Translations under genes and position numbers: made by a program
Notes under the pieces: generated by a model
Database searches by the model: none
Told to the model about the DNA's origin: nothing
The model's input: the letters and a program-made list of their open reading frames with translations, nothing else
Source of the DNA: Oerskovia turbata
GTDB lineage: Bacteria > Actinomycetota > Actinomycetes > Actinomycetales > Cellulomonadaceae
DNA length: 64,000 bases
Direction: 5' to 3'
Assembly: GCF_000718325.1 (NCBI RefSeq)
Contig: NZ_JOFV01000017.1
Location: forward strand, 14,067 to 78,066
In this document: positions 17,487 through 25,982 of the stretch, piece by piece
How positions within the stretch are numbered: the first letter of the stretch is position 1
How the letters are laid out: each line of letters starts with the position of its first letter

Positions 17487-18086
17487 TCAGTCCAGGGCCG
17501 CGGCGACCTCGGCCAGCAGGGGCGAGACGGCGCCGTCGGGCCCGCTCGCCGCGTCGCGCAGCGCCGTGACCTGCAGGACCATCCACGGGCTGAACGCCCA
17601 CGGCGTCGCGTCGACCGCGCTCCCGAGCGCACCCGGCGTGGCCCACTCGAGCTCGGCGACCTCGTCCGGGTTGGCCGTCACGTCGCTCGCTGCGCGCGCG
17701 ACGTACACGGGGCAGATCTCGTTCTCGACCACGCCAGACGCGTCCACCGCCCGGTACCGGAACCCCGGCACGGCGACCTCGAGACCCTCGATCCGCAGTC
17801 CCAGCTCGTGCGCGGCGTGCCGCGTGATGGACTCCTCGGTCGTCTCGGTCCAGCGCGGGTGACCGCAGAACGAGTTGGTCCACACGCCCGGCCACGTGCG
17901 CTTCGACAGGGCGCGACGTGTCACGAGGAGGCGACCTGCGCCGTCGAGCACGTAGCAGGAGAACGCGAGGTGCAGCGGCGTCTCCGTGGTGTGGACGTCG
18001 CTGCGCGCGAAGGTCCCCTTGCGGTTCCCGTCGGTGTCGACGGTCACGACGTGGTCGGCGGCGACGGGCACGTGCACGTCGGTCAT
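17487..18086 (-). CDS. idi: Isopentenyl-diphosphate delta-isomerase, type I
   Basis: A 199-residue Nudix-fold enzyme interconverting isopentenyl and dimethylallyl diphosphate for isoprenoid synthesis. The catalytic cysteine is in WTNSFCGHP and the catalytic glutamate in ENEICPVY, both characteristic of type I isomerases. The ATG at 18086 follows GGAG. It is convergent with the hypothetical membrane gene (6 bases between stops). No other isoprenoid genes are close. Confidence 0.95.
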   Translation of the reverse strand: MTDVHVPVAADHVVTVDTDGNRKGTFARSDVHTTETPLHLAFSCYVLDGAGRLLVTRRALSKRTWPGVWTNSFCGHPRWTETTEESITRHAAHELGLRIEGLEVAVPGFRYRAVDASGVVENEICPVYVARAASDVTANPDEVAELEWATPGALGSAVDATPWAFSPWMVLQVTALRDAASGPDGAVSPLLAEVAAALD

Positions 18087-18235
18087 GGCTCCTCCAGGGT
18101 CGAGCAGCGCGGGCGCGGGTGCGCCCAGGGCATCCGGCCCACTGTCACACACCGGGGGAGAGGAAGGAAGTCCGTCCGTCGGGAGTCCCTTCGGGCCCGA
18201 CGGCGCAGGGTCGCTCTGCGCCGTCGGGGCACCGG

Positions 18236-19591
18236 TCAGACGAACCCGAAGACCGGCGGGAACACCACGACCACGACCGCCGCCCACACGGCGTACACCG
18301 GCAGGAACTGCGTCTGCCAGCGCCCGAGGGCCGCGAACGGGCGCCGTCCCCGCAGGAACCCGGTGAGCAGCAGCGCCGACCCCACGAGGTGCACGAGCAG
18401 CAGGAGGTTGAGCCCCAGCGCCGCGACCTTGTTGGGGCTGAACCCGAACTCGGCGATGCGGGTCGCCATCGCGGCGAGCGCGACCGCGTCGACCGCGAAC
18501 GCCGCGACGACCAGGGCGAGCAGGAGCGCGTCGAACAGGTGGGGCGGGGAGAGCGGGTCGCGTGCCGAGACCGAGTAGAGCAGCAGGCACAGGACGAGGA
18601 CCAGGATCGCGTCCAGGAGGATGAGGAGCCCGCGGTCGGCGTCGAGCAGCGAACCGGAAGACGCGAGGACCACGAACAGCACGAGCAGCATCACGATCGT
18701 GAGCGGCGTGAAGACGCGGGTCAGGACGGGGGCGATGTTCTCGACCACGTTCTGCTTGGCCTCGACGAGCCAGGCCGCGACGACGAGCGCGCCGGGCACG
18801 GCGAAGGGCAGGACCCAGCCCTCGAAGAACGGCTCGGGGTCGATCCCCACGATGTTCAGGGTCCCGAACGTGAGACCGAGCAGGACGCCGCCGCCCAGGG
18901 CGAGGAGCGTGAAGTAGATCGCGAGCTCGCCCGTGAACCGGGCGAAGTCCATGCGGCCGCTGTCCGAGCGCCACCGCCCGCCGACGTACGCGATCCCCAC
19001 GAGCGCCCACAGGACGACGGGGGCGTGCAGTGCGGCGAGGAGCAGGGTCGAGCCGTCGGCCTCGAACGGGTAGACGTTGAGCACGACCGCGAGCACCGCG
19101 AACGGGACCAGGAGCATCGCGCCCACGCCCCACGTGAGGCGGCGCTTCCAGGCGAAGTACCCCGCGAGGAACGGGAGGACGAGCAGGCTGATGTTGCGCA
19201 GCAGGACCGTCTCGTCGCCGATCGTCTCGGAGGCGATCTTGACCGCGACGCCCGCGCCGACCGCGAGCGCGAGGACGACGGCGAGCTCGCGCCACGACCG
19301 CCCGCCCTGCCCGGTCGCGGCCGTGTCGGGGACCAGCACGAGCTGCTTCCACAGGCGGTCCGAGTGCTCGCGAGCGAACTCGCGCGAGACCTCGTCGAGG
19401 TTGCCCATGCGCTTGACCGCCACGAGGAAGGCCTCGTCGTCGTCGAGGCCCGTCGCGGTCAGGTCGGCGACCTGCTCCCGCAGGTGGTCCTCCATCTCGT
19501 CGACGTCGGCGGTGGAGATCGCCTGACGGCGCTGGACGTAGCTGCGCCACTGGTCGATCTGGGCCTCGAGCTCAGGGGTGCCGACCATCAT
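18236..19591 (-). CDS. Polytopic membrane protein with permease-prefix domain
   Basis: A 451-residue membrane protein. The first 80 residues (HLREQVADL, AFLVAVKRMGNLDEVSREFA) match the soluble permease-prefix domain found in PadR-linked membrane proteins. About ten hydrophobic segments follow. The ATG at 19591 overlaps the PadR stop in an ATGA arrangement, so the two are translationally coupled. PadR-linked permeases often take part in the response to membrane-active compounds; that role here is inferred from linkage only. Confidence 0.85.
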   Translation of the reverse strand: MMVGTPELEAQIDQWRSYVQRRQAISTADVDEMEDHLREQVADLTATGLDDDEAFLVAVKRMGNLDEVSREFAREHSDRLWKQLVLVPDTAATGQGGRSWRELAVVLALAVGAGVAVKIASETIGDETVLLRNISLLVLPFLAGYFAWKRRLTWGVGAMLLVPFAVLAVVLNVYPFEADGSTLLLAALHAPVVLWALVGIAYVGGRWRSDSGRMDFARFTGELAIYFTLLALGGGVLLGLTFGTLNIVGIDPEPFFEGWVLPFAVPGALVVAAWLVEAKQNVVENIAPVLTRVFTPLTIVMLLVLFVVLASSGSLLDADRGLLILLDAILVLVLCLLLYSVSARDPLSPPHLFDALLLALVVAAFAVDAVALAAMATRIAEFGFSPNKVAALGLNLLLLVHLVGSALLLTGFLRGRRPFAALGRWQTQFLPVYAVWAAVVVVVFPPVFGFV

Positions 19592-19959
19592 GCCCACCCC
19601 TCGGCCACGGCGCGGGGTGGCTGGGCGTCGCCCATGTCCTTCCACACCTGCTGGAGCGCGTCGGCGACGACCTGCCACTGCGCGCGGCGCTCGGCGAGCG
19701 CCTCGTGGCCCGCAGGCGTCAGGGCGTAGTGCTTGCGCCGCCGCCCGACGTCGGACACTCCCCACGTCGCCTCGACGAACCCGAGGCGTTCGAGCCGGTG
19801 GAGCAGGGGGTAGAGCATCCCGTCGGTCCACTGCATGTGACCGCCCGAGAGCTCGTTGACGCGTCGGACGATCGCGTAGCCGTACGACTCCCCGTCCGCG
19901 AGGATGCCGAGGACGAGCGGCGTGGCCGAGGCGGCGACGAGGTCCTTGTCGATGTGCAT
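19588..19959 (-). CDS. PadR-family transcriptional regulator
   Basis: A 123-residue PadR regulator. It has a winged helix-turn-helix (VLGILADGESYGYAIVRRVN), the TDGMLYPLLHRLERLGFVEA recognition and wing segment, and a C-terminal dimer helix with WQVVADALQQVW. The ATG at 19959 is followed by MHIDKDLVAAS, typical of this subgroup. A large inverted repeat lies immediately upstream and should be its own operator. It forms an operon with the downstream membrane protein, whose start overlaps its stop. Confidence 0.93.
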   Translation of the reverse strand: MHIDKDLVAASATPLVLGILADGESYGYAIVRRVNELSGGHMQWTDGMLYPLLHRLERLGFVEATWGVSDVGRRRKHYALTPAGHEALAERRAQWQVVADALQQVWKDMGDAQPPRAVAEGWA

Positions 19960-19966
19960 GATGCTC

Positions 19967-20014
19967 CAATACCTAGGACTGCTAGGGGTGTCTAACCTAG
20001 CAGATCTAGGTATT
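19967..20014. promoter_or_regulatory. PadR operator: long imperfect inverted repeat
   Basis: The arms ATACCTAGGACTGCTAG and its near complement (17 bp, two mismatches) flank an 11-base spacer just upstream of padR. PadR proteins usually bind an ATGT/ACAT or similar dyad over their own promoter. Symmetry and position make this a strong autoregulation candidate. The LuxR-type gene at 20082 is divergent and could share the operator. Confidence 0.75.
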
Positions 20015-20081
20015 GCGTCGCGGGGCACTCCGACAGGCCGCGCGGTTGCCGACCCTCACGACCCGTGCCAGAAAGACGACC

Positions 20082-20750
20082 GTGGAGAACTCGCGGCCGA
20101 GCATCACGGTCCTCGCGCCGCACGGCACCGCCCTCGGCCCCGCGCTCCACGCCGGCCTCGTGGCCCGCGGGTGGACGGCCGACCTGCTCACCGTCTCTCG
20201 AGCCGACCCCACGCACCTGCGGACGAGGACGGTCGTCGTCATCGAGGACGACGACGGCACCCCCCGGCTGGACCTGCCCACGTCCGGGTCGCTCACGACC
20301 TGCGTCTGCGTCGGCTCGGTGCGCTCCGTGTCGGTCCTCCTCACGCTGCACGGGCGGGGCGCCACCGTCCTCAACCAGTCCGCGTCGCTGCTCTCGCTCC
20401 TCCGGCTCGTCGAGAGGGCGCACCTGGCGCCCGGTCGGACCGAGCACGAGTCCGCCGCGTTCTCCCGCACGCTGCAGCGGCGACGCGACGAGAACATCGG
20501 CCTGGGCCGCCTGACCACCGCCGAGGACGGCATCCTGCGCGCCATGATCGCCGGCTTCAGCGCGGCGCAGATCAGCAACCAGCGCTACCTCTCGACCCAC
20601 ACGATCCGCAGCCACATCAAGTCGATCCTGACCAAGCTCCAGGTGCGGTCCCAGCTCGAGGCCGTGGCCGTCGCCCGCCGCTCCGGCCACATGGCCTGGC
20701 TCCACGAGGCCCCGGCACAGTTCACCAATTCTGGGGACGACGACACCTGA
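20082..20750 (+). CDS. LuxR-type response-regulator-like protein
   Basis: A 222-residue regulator. The C-terminal LuxR helix-turn-helix is clear (LTTAEDGILRAMIAGFSAAQ, then STHTIRSHIKSILTKL). The N-terminal 120 residues look like a degenerate receiver or other alpha/beta sensor: VVVIEDDDG occurs, but I cannot place a phosphorylatable aspartate with confidence. GTG at 20082 is chosen; a longer in-frame start near 20013 would run into the padR operator. It ends 174 bases before the protease-fusion gene, which it may control. Confidence 0.8.
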   Translation: MENSRPSITVLAPHGTALGPALHAGLVARGWTADLLTVSRADPTHLRTRTVVVIEDDDGTPRLDLPTSGSLTTCVCVGSVRSVSVLLTLHGRGATVLNQSASLLSLLRLVERAHLAPGRTEHESAAFSRTLQRRRDENIGLGRLTTAEDGILRAMIAGFSAAQISNQRYLSTHTIRSHIKSILTKLQVRSQLEAVAVARRSGHMAWLHEAPAQFTNSGDDDT

Positions 20751-20924
20751 CGCCGTCGAGCAGAGTGGGGAACGCACGACGACGTGCGCGAGGCTCCCGC
20801 CCCACCGCCCCTCCCGGGCGGCGACGACGAGGCCCTCGCAGCCACCCGGACCAGGGGACCGGTGATGCATCGATGACGAGCTGAGCACGACCATCCGTAG
20901 TCACTCGCACACGCAAGGGGATCG

Positions 20925-23264
20925 ATGATGAGACAGGTTTCGAACACACAACCGACCACGCTCCTCAACACCACGGTCGTCGGCCAGCCGTGGCAGCCGA
21001 GCTACAAGCCGGGACTCGGCGTCGACGCCGTGACCGGCCAGCTCCGCGCCTCGGCCGTCAAGCCGTTCACCGTCACGCCCAGCACGACGCAGAACCCCGA
21101 GTTCATGTACTCCTTCATCCAGGCGGAGAGCGACGTCCAGTCCCTCATCAGCGCCTCGCTGAAGGGCTCGTACAACATCGAGGGCATCACGGTCAGCGCC
21201 AGCACCTCGTTCCTCGACGAGCTCGCGGTCTCCGACCTCGCGGTGACCCTCGTCGCCGAGGTGTCCGTCGAGGACGGCCAGTACTCCCTCGCCCCGTCGT
21301 ACGAGCTCGCGGTCCAGCCCGGACCCGGCTTCCGCGAGAAGTACGGTGACTACTTCGTGGCCGGCTACCGCTCAGGCTCCTCGCTGTACGTCACCTACCA
21401 GTGCCGGTTCACGAGCACCGAGCAGCGCACGAAGTTCTCGGCCGCCGTGGCCGCCGAGGTCCCGCAGGTGTTCAGCACCGAGGGCAGCTCCGCGTTCGAG
21501 AAGGTCGCCTCGGAGCACGGCGCGAACGTCAGCATCCACATCACGGCACGCGGGGTCAAGGGTGGCTTCCCCGACCCGCCGTCAGGATCGACGTGGACGG
21601 CCGAGACGATCGTCTCGACGCTCCTGCCCTGGTTCAACGGGGCCCAGACGCCCGCCCCCCTTGAGTCCTACCTCATGGCCTACCGCATGATCGACCCGTC
21701 GATCTCGGGCGAGGTGCCCATCAGCCCCGACGTGTTCTCGCAGATCGGCTACCTCTACGGCCAGTTCTGGCTCGCCCGGAGCCGCGTCAAGACCTGCCCC
21801 GAGTTCGGCAAGAAGCTCGTCGACGACCCGTTCCGCAAGCTCGAGAAGGACCTCGAGGCCTACCAGGCCTCGCTCCCGACCGACCAGCCCCGGATCGAGG
21901 CCTTCACGGCCGACACCAAGCGGCTCCTCGGCGAGCTCGACGTCGTCGCCAACCGCCAGACGTTCTACACCCAGGTCGTCGCGGCAGCGAAGACCGAGCC
22001 GGCCGAGAGCGAGAACTTCGACGCCGACAAGGGCCGCGTGCGCTGGGGCTACGGGTTCCAGCGCGGCAACGCCCCGGGGATCGACGTGGCCAGCGTCACC
22101 CAGAACTACGCGGCCGACTGGAAGATCGGATGGCGGGAGAACGTGTTCACGTTCCGCGACACCTCCAAGGTGATCGTCGGGTGGGACGTGATCTGCAACT
22201 GGACCGACAACGGCGGCGACTGGCAGAAGCGCAGCGCCACGATCATCGGTCGCAACAACGGCAACGTCTACGTCAAGAGCGACTACGACCGCGGCTGCAG
22301 CTGGACGATCGTCTGGTACACCGTCGACGCCAACCTGTACCCGGCCGGCCCCTGGGCGCTGACCGCGACGCACGAGCCGGAGTTCGTCGAGTCCGACGCG
22401 CTCGCCCGCGCACTCCACGCGACCGACGCCGAGGGCACCGACTACTGGACCCCTGAGCGCATGGAAGAGGCCGAACCGCTCGACCGCTCGGTCACGATCG
22501 ACCGGGACTCCCTGGCCGTCACCGACGTCACCTCGACCGGCGCGGGCGGCACGATCTCCGGCACCGCCTCGTCCGAGGGCGGGCGGCTCGACCTGCTCGG
22601 CGCAGCCCAGACCTCCCGGGTCAAGGACCCCCAGTCCTTCCCCGAACGGACCGTCGGCAAGCTCTTCTTCGTCATGGGCGGCAAGCCGCACACGGCGTCG
22701 GCCGTCGTCGTCCACCGCTTCGGCATCATGACCGCCGCGCACTGCCTCGTGCTCGGGGGAAACCAGGCGACCGACATCGTCTTCGTCCCGGCCTACACGG
22801 CCGGCGCCGCACCCTACGAGAAGTGGGCCGTCACACGGTCGGTGTGGCCCAGCGCGTGGACCACGGACGAGTCGTCCGCATGGGACCTCGGGCTGTGCGT
22901 CGTCGCCCCCGACGGCGACGGACGAGGCGTCGGCGACGTCGTCGGCACGGCCGGCGTCCGGTGGGGGAGCACCGGCACCACCTGGGACAACACGGGCTAC
23001 CCGGCCCGCCCGACCCCCCGGTTCCCGTTCGACGGCGAGCACATGTGGCACAGCCTCGGACGGCGCGTCGCAGACACCTTCCCGTCGACCGTCACCAAGG
23101 AGGACAACCTCACCGCCGGAGGCAGCGGGGGGCCGTGGTTCACGGCCGAGGACCCCACCGTGGTGAACGGCGTCTTCAGCAAGTACTCGGTCGACGAAGA
23201 GGTCAACATCAGCCCCGAGTTCGCCGACTGGGTGGGGCAGTTCTACCACCACGTGTTCGGCTGA
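20925..23264 (+). CDS. Putative MACPF-like protein fused to a trypsin-like serine protease
   Basis: A 779-residue protein. The C-terminal domain (about 570-779) is a chymotrypsin-fold protease: His606 in MTAAHC, Asp654 in AWDLGL and Ser734 in GGSGGPW form the expected triad. The N-terminal 270 residues contain FREKYGDYFVAGYRSGSS. This resembles the YG-x-(H/Y)-(F/Y)-x6-G signature of MACPF pore formers, but the match is loose. A middle beta-rich block (about 360-470) is unrecognised. There is no signal peptide or membrane segment, so the protein either acts inside the cell or leaves by a non-Sec route. ATG at 20925 (or 20928) follows AAGGGG. It lies alone downstream of a LuxR-type gene and ends in a strong terminator. 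The protease call is firm; the MACPF call is tentative. Confidence 0.8.
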   Translation: MMRQVSNTQPTTLLNTTVVGQPWQPSYKPGLGVDAVTGQLRASAVKPFTVTPSTTQNPEFMYSFIQAESDVQSLISASLKGSYNIEGITVSASTSFLDELAVSDLAVTLVAEVSVEDGQYSLAPSYELAVQPGPGFREKYGDYFVAGYRSGSSLYVTYQCRFTSTEQRTKFSAAVAAEVPQVFSTEGSSAFEKVASEHGANVSIHITARGVKGGFPDPPSGSTWTAETIVSTLLPWFNGAQTPAPLESYLMAYRMIDPSISGEVPISPDVFSQIGYLYGQFWLARSRVKTCPEFGKKLVDDPFRKLEKDLEAYQASLPTDQPRIEAFTADTKRLLGELDVVANRQTFYTQVVAAAKTEPAESENFDADKGRVRWGYGFQRGNAPGIDVASVTQNYAADWKIGWRENVFTFRDTSKVIVGWDVICNWTDNGGDWQKRSATIIGRNNGNVYVKSDYDRGCSWTIVWYTVDANLYPAGPWALTATHEPEFVESDALARALHATDAEGTDYWTPERMEEAEPLDRSVTIDRDSLAVTDVTSTGAGGTISGTASSEGGRLDLLGAAQTSRVKDPQSFPERTVGKLFFVMGGKPHTASAVVVHRFGIMTAAHCLVLGGNQATDIVFVPAYTAGAAPYEKWAVTRSVWPSAWTTDESSAWDLGLCVVAPDGDGRGVGDVVGTAGVRWGSTGTTWDNTGYPARPTPRFPFDGEHMWHSLGRRVADTFPSTVTKEDNLTAGGSGGPWFTAEDPTVVNGVFSKYSVDEEVNISPEFADWVGQFYHHVFG

Positions 23265-23310
23265 CACCACGTCAGACCGAGCGAGGCGGACACCAGGCTG
23301 CGCACACCAC

Positions 23311-23337
23311 GCAGACCGCGCAGACCGCGCAGACCGC
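23311..23337. repeat. Three 9-bp direct repeats
   Basis: GCAGACCGC occurs three times head-to-tail, immediately before the terminator of the protease-fusion gene. Such perfect short repeats may vary in copy number. Confidence 0.7.
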
Positions 23338-23348
23338 CAGGTGCGACG

Positions 23349-23378
23349 AAGGCCCCGGATCGATGATCCGGGGCCTTT
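23349..23378 (+). terminator. Intrinsic terminator after the protease-fusion gene
   Basis: A GC-rich hairpin (GGCCCCGGATC, 3-base loop, GATCCGGGGCC) followed by TTT, 85 bases after the stop. Confidence 0.85.
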
Positions 23379-23550
23379 CGCACATCATGTGGGCGGGTCG
23401 CGTCGTGGTGGAACACGAGCCGGGCCCCAGGGCGCTCAACGGCCTGACCTCCTCGCACGTAGCGGTACCCACGGCAGGAGGAGGATCTACGGAATCGAGG
23501 GCCAGAGCTCAGCGCTGTCCTGGAGGCGACCGGTCAAGAAGGTGGGCCAG

Positions 23551-23703
23551 ATGGCCAAGAAGGTCAGTGCGAGCGGCGCGGCCCGTGCAGCGGTTCGCTC
23601 GACAAAGGCGACGGCGAAGCTCGAGGTTCGCGTCGTCAGCTTCGCGAAACGCTCCGCGGTGACAAGCCGCTACGTCGCCGCGCGCCCCGCACGCACAAAG
23701 TGA
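23551..23703 (+). CDS. Small basic protein overlapping the truncated Fic gene
   Basis: A 50-residue Ala/Lys/Arg-rich frame (MAKKVSASGAARAAVRS...). ATG at 23551 follows AAGGTGGG. Its TGA overlaps the GTG of the Fic fragment in a GTGA arrangement, the classic layout of a small antitoxin before its toxin. It has no recognised antitoxin motif such as the SxxxE(G/N) inhibitory helix, so an antitoxin role is inference; it could itself be a remnant. Confidence 0.5.
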   Translation: MAKKVSASGAARAAVRSTKATAKLEVRVVSFAKRSAVTSRYVAARPARTK

Positions 23704-24119
23704 CGGGGCTCGACCCGGACTACGGCGGCACTCCGCTCGACTTCGAGGAACTTGACGCCCTCCTGCCGGAAGTTGCCGAGGCAATCAGCACCCCTCCGAC
23801 CAAGGCTGCGGTCTACGAGTTGGAGCAAGCGTCCGAGGATGCCGTGCGCGAAGCGTTCGTGCTACGCGCCGCGGAAGGCGAACTGCCGCTGGCCGACCTA
23901 CTGACCGACTGGATGCTGCGGGATCTGCACGCAAGCCTCTACGAGAACGTCTGGATCTGGGCGGGAGTGTTCCGTCAACGCGAACTCAGCATCGGCATCG
24001 ATCCCGTGATGATCGCCGTCGATCTCCGGTCCACGCCCCTCGGCCGCACCACCCGATCCGCCCGCGGACACCGTCGGGCCCCACCAGGCCCACGCCACAC
24101 CCGAACGACCACCACCTGA
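23700..24119 (+). pseudogene. Truncated Fic-domain protein
   Basis: Residues 1-110 match the N-terminal half of Fic-fold proteins of the mobile-mystery-protein-B type: GGTPLDFEELDALLP, YELEQAS and LHASLYENVWIWAGVFRQ, then IGIDPVMIAVDLR. Homology stops there. The AMPylation motif HPFxxGNGR and all helices after it are missing, and the last 30 residues are random GC-rich sequence. Codon use is more relaxed (GAACTT, GCAATC, CTACGC) than in neighbours, suggesting acquisition from elsewhere. It cannot be an active Fic enzyme as it stands. Confidence 0.8.
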
Positions 24120-24278
24120 GCAACCACACCCCAGGCCTCGCACCACCAGGACGCACCGTCGCGCCACGAACCAGCCGCACAACCCCAGATCAGCGCACAT
24201 CCGGCCGGCGCACCGCGCAGTGGCCAGTCACTGCGGCCACCGACCGCGCCCACGACCGCCCCCGGACGCCCCCGGACG
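24120..24278. other. Gene-free remnant sequence beside tRNA-Leu
   Basis: No gene, repeat or RNA seen. The sequence is C/A-rich on the plus strand and is probably decayed DNA from the same element as the Fic fragment. Confidence 0.5.
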
Positions 24279-24315
24279 CAAAAAATCCCGGCCAGGAGAA
24301 CCTGACCGGGACTTT
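24279..24315 (-). terminator. Intrinsic terminator after tRNA-Leu
   Basis: On the minus strand a hairpin (GTCCCGGTCAGG, loop, CCTGGCCGGGAT) is followed by a run of T residues. Confidence 0.85.
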
Positions 24316-24357
24316 CCCGAAGGCGAACCGGCTCGAAAGCCGAAACCCTTCTCACGT

Positions 24358-24439
24358 GCGCGAGGGGGGACTTGAACCCCCACGCCCTTTCGGACACTAG
24401 CACCTGAAGCTAGCGCGTCTGCCATTCCGCCACTCGCGC
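24358..24439 (-). tRNA. tRNA-Leu (CAG)
   Basis: An 82-base tRNA. The 7-bp acceptor stem is GCGCGAG/CTCGCGC. The anticodon loop is TTCAGGT in a CTAGC/GCTAG stem, giving anticodon CAG for leucine codon CUG. A long variable arm typical of tRNA-Leu and the T-loop GTTCAAGTC are present. CCA is not encoded. Its 3' end faces the Fic remnant. Confidence 0.95.
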
Positions 24440-24731
24440 GTGCCGCAGAAGATTATCACGAGAGCCGGTCCGGACCTGCATCGGTCGTCGGACCACCTTC
24501 GAGAGGTCTTCCGCTGGTGCTTCGCCGGAGCCGGAGCCCGGTGTTGCACCAGAGAGAACAGTACCCCGCTCCGGCGGGCGTCTCACGCGCGCGGCACCTG
24601 ATCTCCCCGTGATCTCCCCGTCCACTTCAGTCGATCACCGGCTCGGCGAGGCCCCGGGTCGTTACGATCTAGGTAGTCTGCCCGGGGACCGTGTACCCGG
24701 TCGAAGCACCGTCGATGTGGGAGGAGGTGGC
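24440..24731. other. Intergenic region before fhaA
   Basis: No gene seen in this 292-base gap. It must hold the promoter of the fhaA-pknB operon and that of tRNA-Leu on the other strand. No clear sigma-70 pair could be picked with confidence. Confidence 0.4.
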
Positions 24732-25436
24732 ATGGGAGTCCTGGATCGTTTCGAGAAGGGCGTCGAACGCGTCGTCAACAACGCCTTCAAGGTCGGGCGC
24801 AGCGAGGTCAAGCCGGTCGAGCTGGCGAGCGCTCTGCGTCGTGAGGTCGACGACCGGGCCGCGGTCGTGGACCGCGACCGGACGGTCGTGCCCAACCAGT
24901 TCACCATCGAGCTGTCGCCGGACGACTACGCGCAGGTCGAGGGCTGGGGGGCGGAGTCGCTCGCCGACGAGCTCGCTGCGAACGTGACGGAGCACGCGGC
25001 GTCGCAGCACTACGCGTTCGTCGGTCCGGTGAGCGTGTCGTTCGAGCGGGAGGACTCCCTGGACACGGGGCGCTTCCAGCTGCGGTCCGCGAGCGTGCGA
25101 GGGAACGTCGCGCCCGCGACGAGCTCGGCGCCCAGTGCTCGGCATCCCCTGGTCGACATCGACGGGCAGCGGTACCTGCTCACGGGTCCCGTGACGGTCA
25201 TCGGGCGTGGTTCCGAGGCCGACATCGTGGTCGACGACCCGGGCGTCTCCCGTCGCCATCTCGAGATCCGGGTCACGCCGGACGGTGTGATCGCGACGGA
25301 CCTCGGCTCGACCAACGGCCTCTTCGTCGAGGGCCACCAGGTCCCGGCCGCTACCCTGCTCGACGGGAACAGCCTGACGATCGGGCGGACCCGCATCATG
25401 TTCTGGACGGGTGCGCCCGACAACGAGGATTGGTGA
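24732..25436 (+). CDS. fhaA: FHA-domain protein FhaA (DUF3662 plus FHA)
   Basis: A 234-residue protein. The N-terminal DUF3662 domain (about 1-115: MGVLDRFEKGVERVVNNAF) is followed by a short linker and a C-terminal FHA phosphothreonine-binding domain (GRGSEADIVVDDPGVSRRH, DLGSTNGLFV). In mycobacteria FhaA binds phosphorylated MviN and is a PknB substrate controlling peptidoglycan synthesis. The ATG at 24732 follows GAGGAGGTGG. It is the first gene of the operon that ends with pknB. Confidence 0.95.
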   Translation: MGVLDRFEKGVERVVNNAFKVGRSEVKPVELASALRREVDDRAAVVDRDRTVVPNQFTIELSPDDYAQVEGWGAESLADELAANVTEHAASQHYAFVGPVSVSFEREDSLDTGRFQLRSASVRGNVAPATSSAPSARHPLVDIDGQRYLLTGPVTVIGRGSEADIVVDDPGVSRRHLEIRVTPDGVIATDLGSTNGLFVEGHQVPAATLLDGNSLTIGRTRIMFWTGAPDNEDW

Positions 25437-25446
25437 TCCCCTCCGC

Positions 25447-25974
25447 ATGACCGAGCTGACGTTCACCCTGCTGCGGCTGGGATTCCTGGTCCTCCTGTGG
25501 GTGTTCGTGTTCGCCGCGATCGGTGTGCTGCGACGCGACCTGTACGGCACCAAGATCACGGCGCGCAAGGGCCGGGGCACCCAGGAGACGCATCCCACCA
25601 CGGGGGCGACCCCGTCGCGTGGTTCCGCGCCGTCGCGTGGCGCTGCGGCGTCGGGCCCCACGCCGGCGGCTCCTGCGCCGACCGGGCCGACGCGGCTCGT
25701 CGTGACCGCGGGCCCGCTGCGCGGCACCACCGTCCCGCTCTCGGCCTCCTCGATCCTGCTGGGGCGCGCTCCCAGCTGCACCCTCGTCCTCGACGACGAC
25801 TACTCGTCGTCCCGGCACGCCCGGATCTTCCCCCAGGGTGGGTCCTGGTACGTGGAGGACCTCGGCTCGACGAACGGCACGTACATCGACGATCGACGCA
25901 TCACCGGTATCGAAGCCCTTCCTCCGGGTGTGGGCGTGCGGGTCGGTCAGAGCATCGTCGAGCTGCAGCGGTAG
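25447..25974 (+). CDS. fhaB: FHA-domain protein FhaB (FipA)
   Basis: A 175-residue protein with an N-terminal membrane segment (TFTLLRLGFLVLLWVFVFAA), a basic, Pro/Ser-rich linker, and a C-terminal FHA domain (LGRAPSCTLVLDDDYSSSRH, DLGSTNGTYI). In actinobacteria FhaB recruits phosphorylated division and cell-wall proteins. It starts 10 bases after fhaA and is 8 bases before pstP. Confidence 0.95.
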   Translation: MTELTFTLLRLGFLVLLWVFVFAAIGVLRRDLYGTKITARKGRGTQETHPTTGATPSRGSAPSRGAAASGPTPAAPAPTGPTRLVVTAGPLRGTTVPLSASSILLGRAPSCTLVLDDDYSSSRHARIFPQGGSWYVEDLGSTNGTYIDDRRITGIEALPPGVGVRVGQSIVELQR

Positions 25975-25982
25975 CGCCCGGC

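Noticed and set aside
23898..24200. Minus-strand frame overlapping the Fic remnant
   Set aside because: Trp/Gly/Arg-rich translation of non-coding sequence with no start signal.
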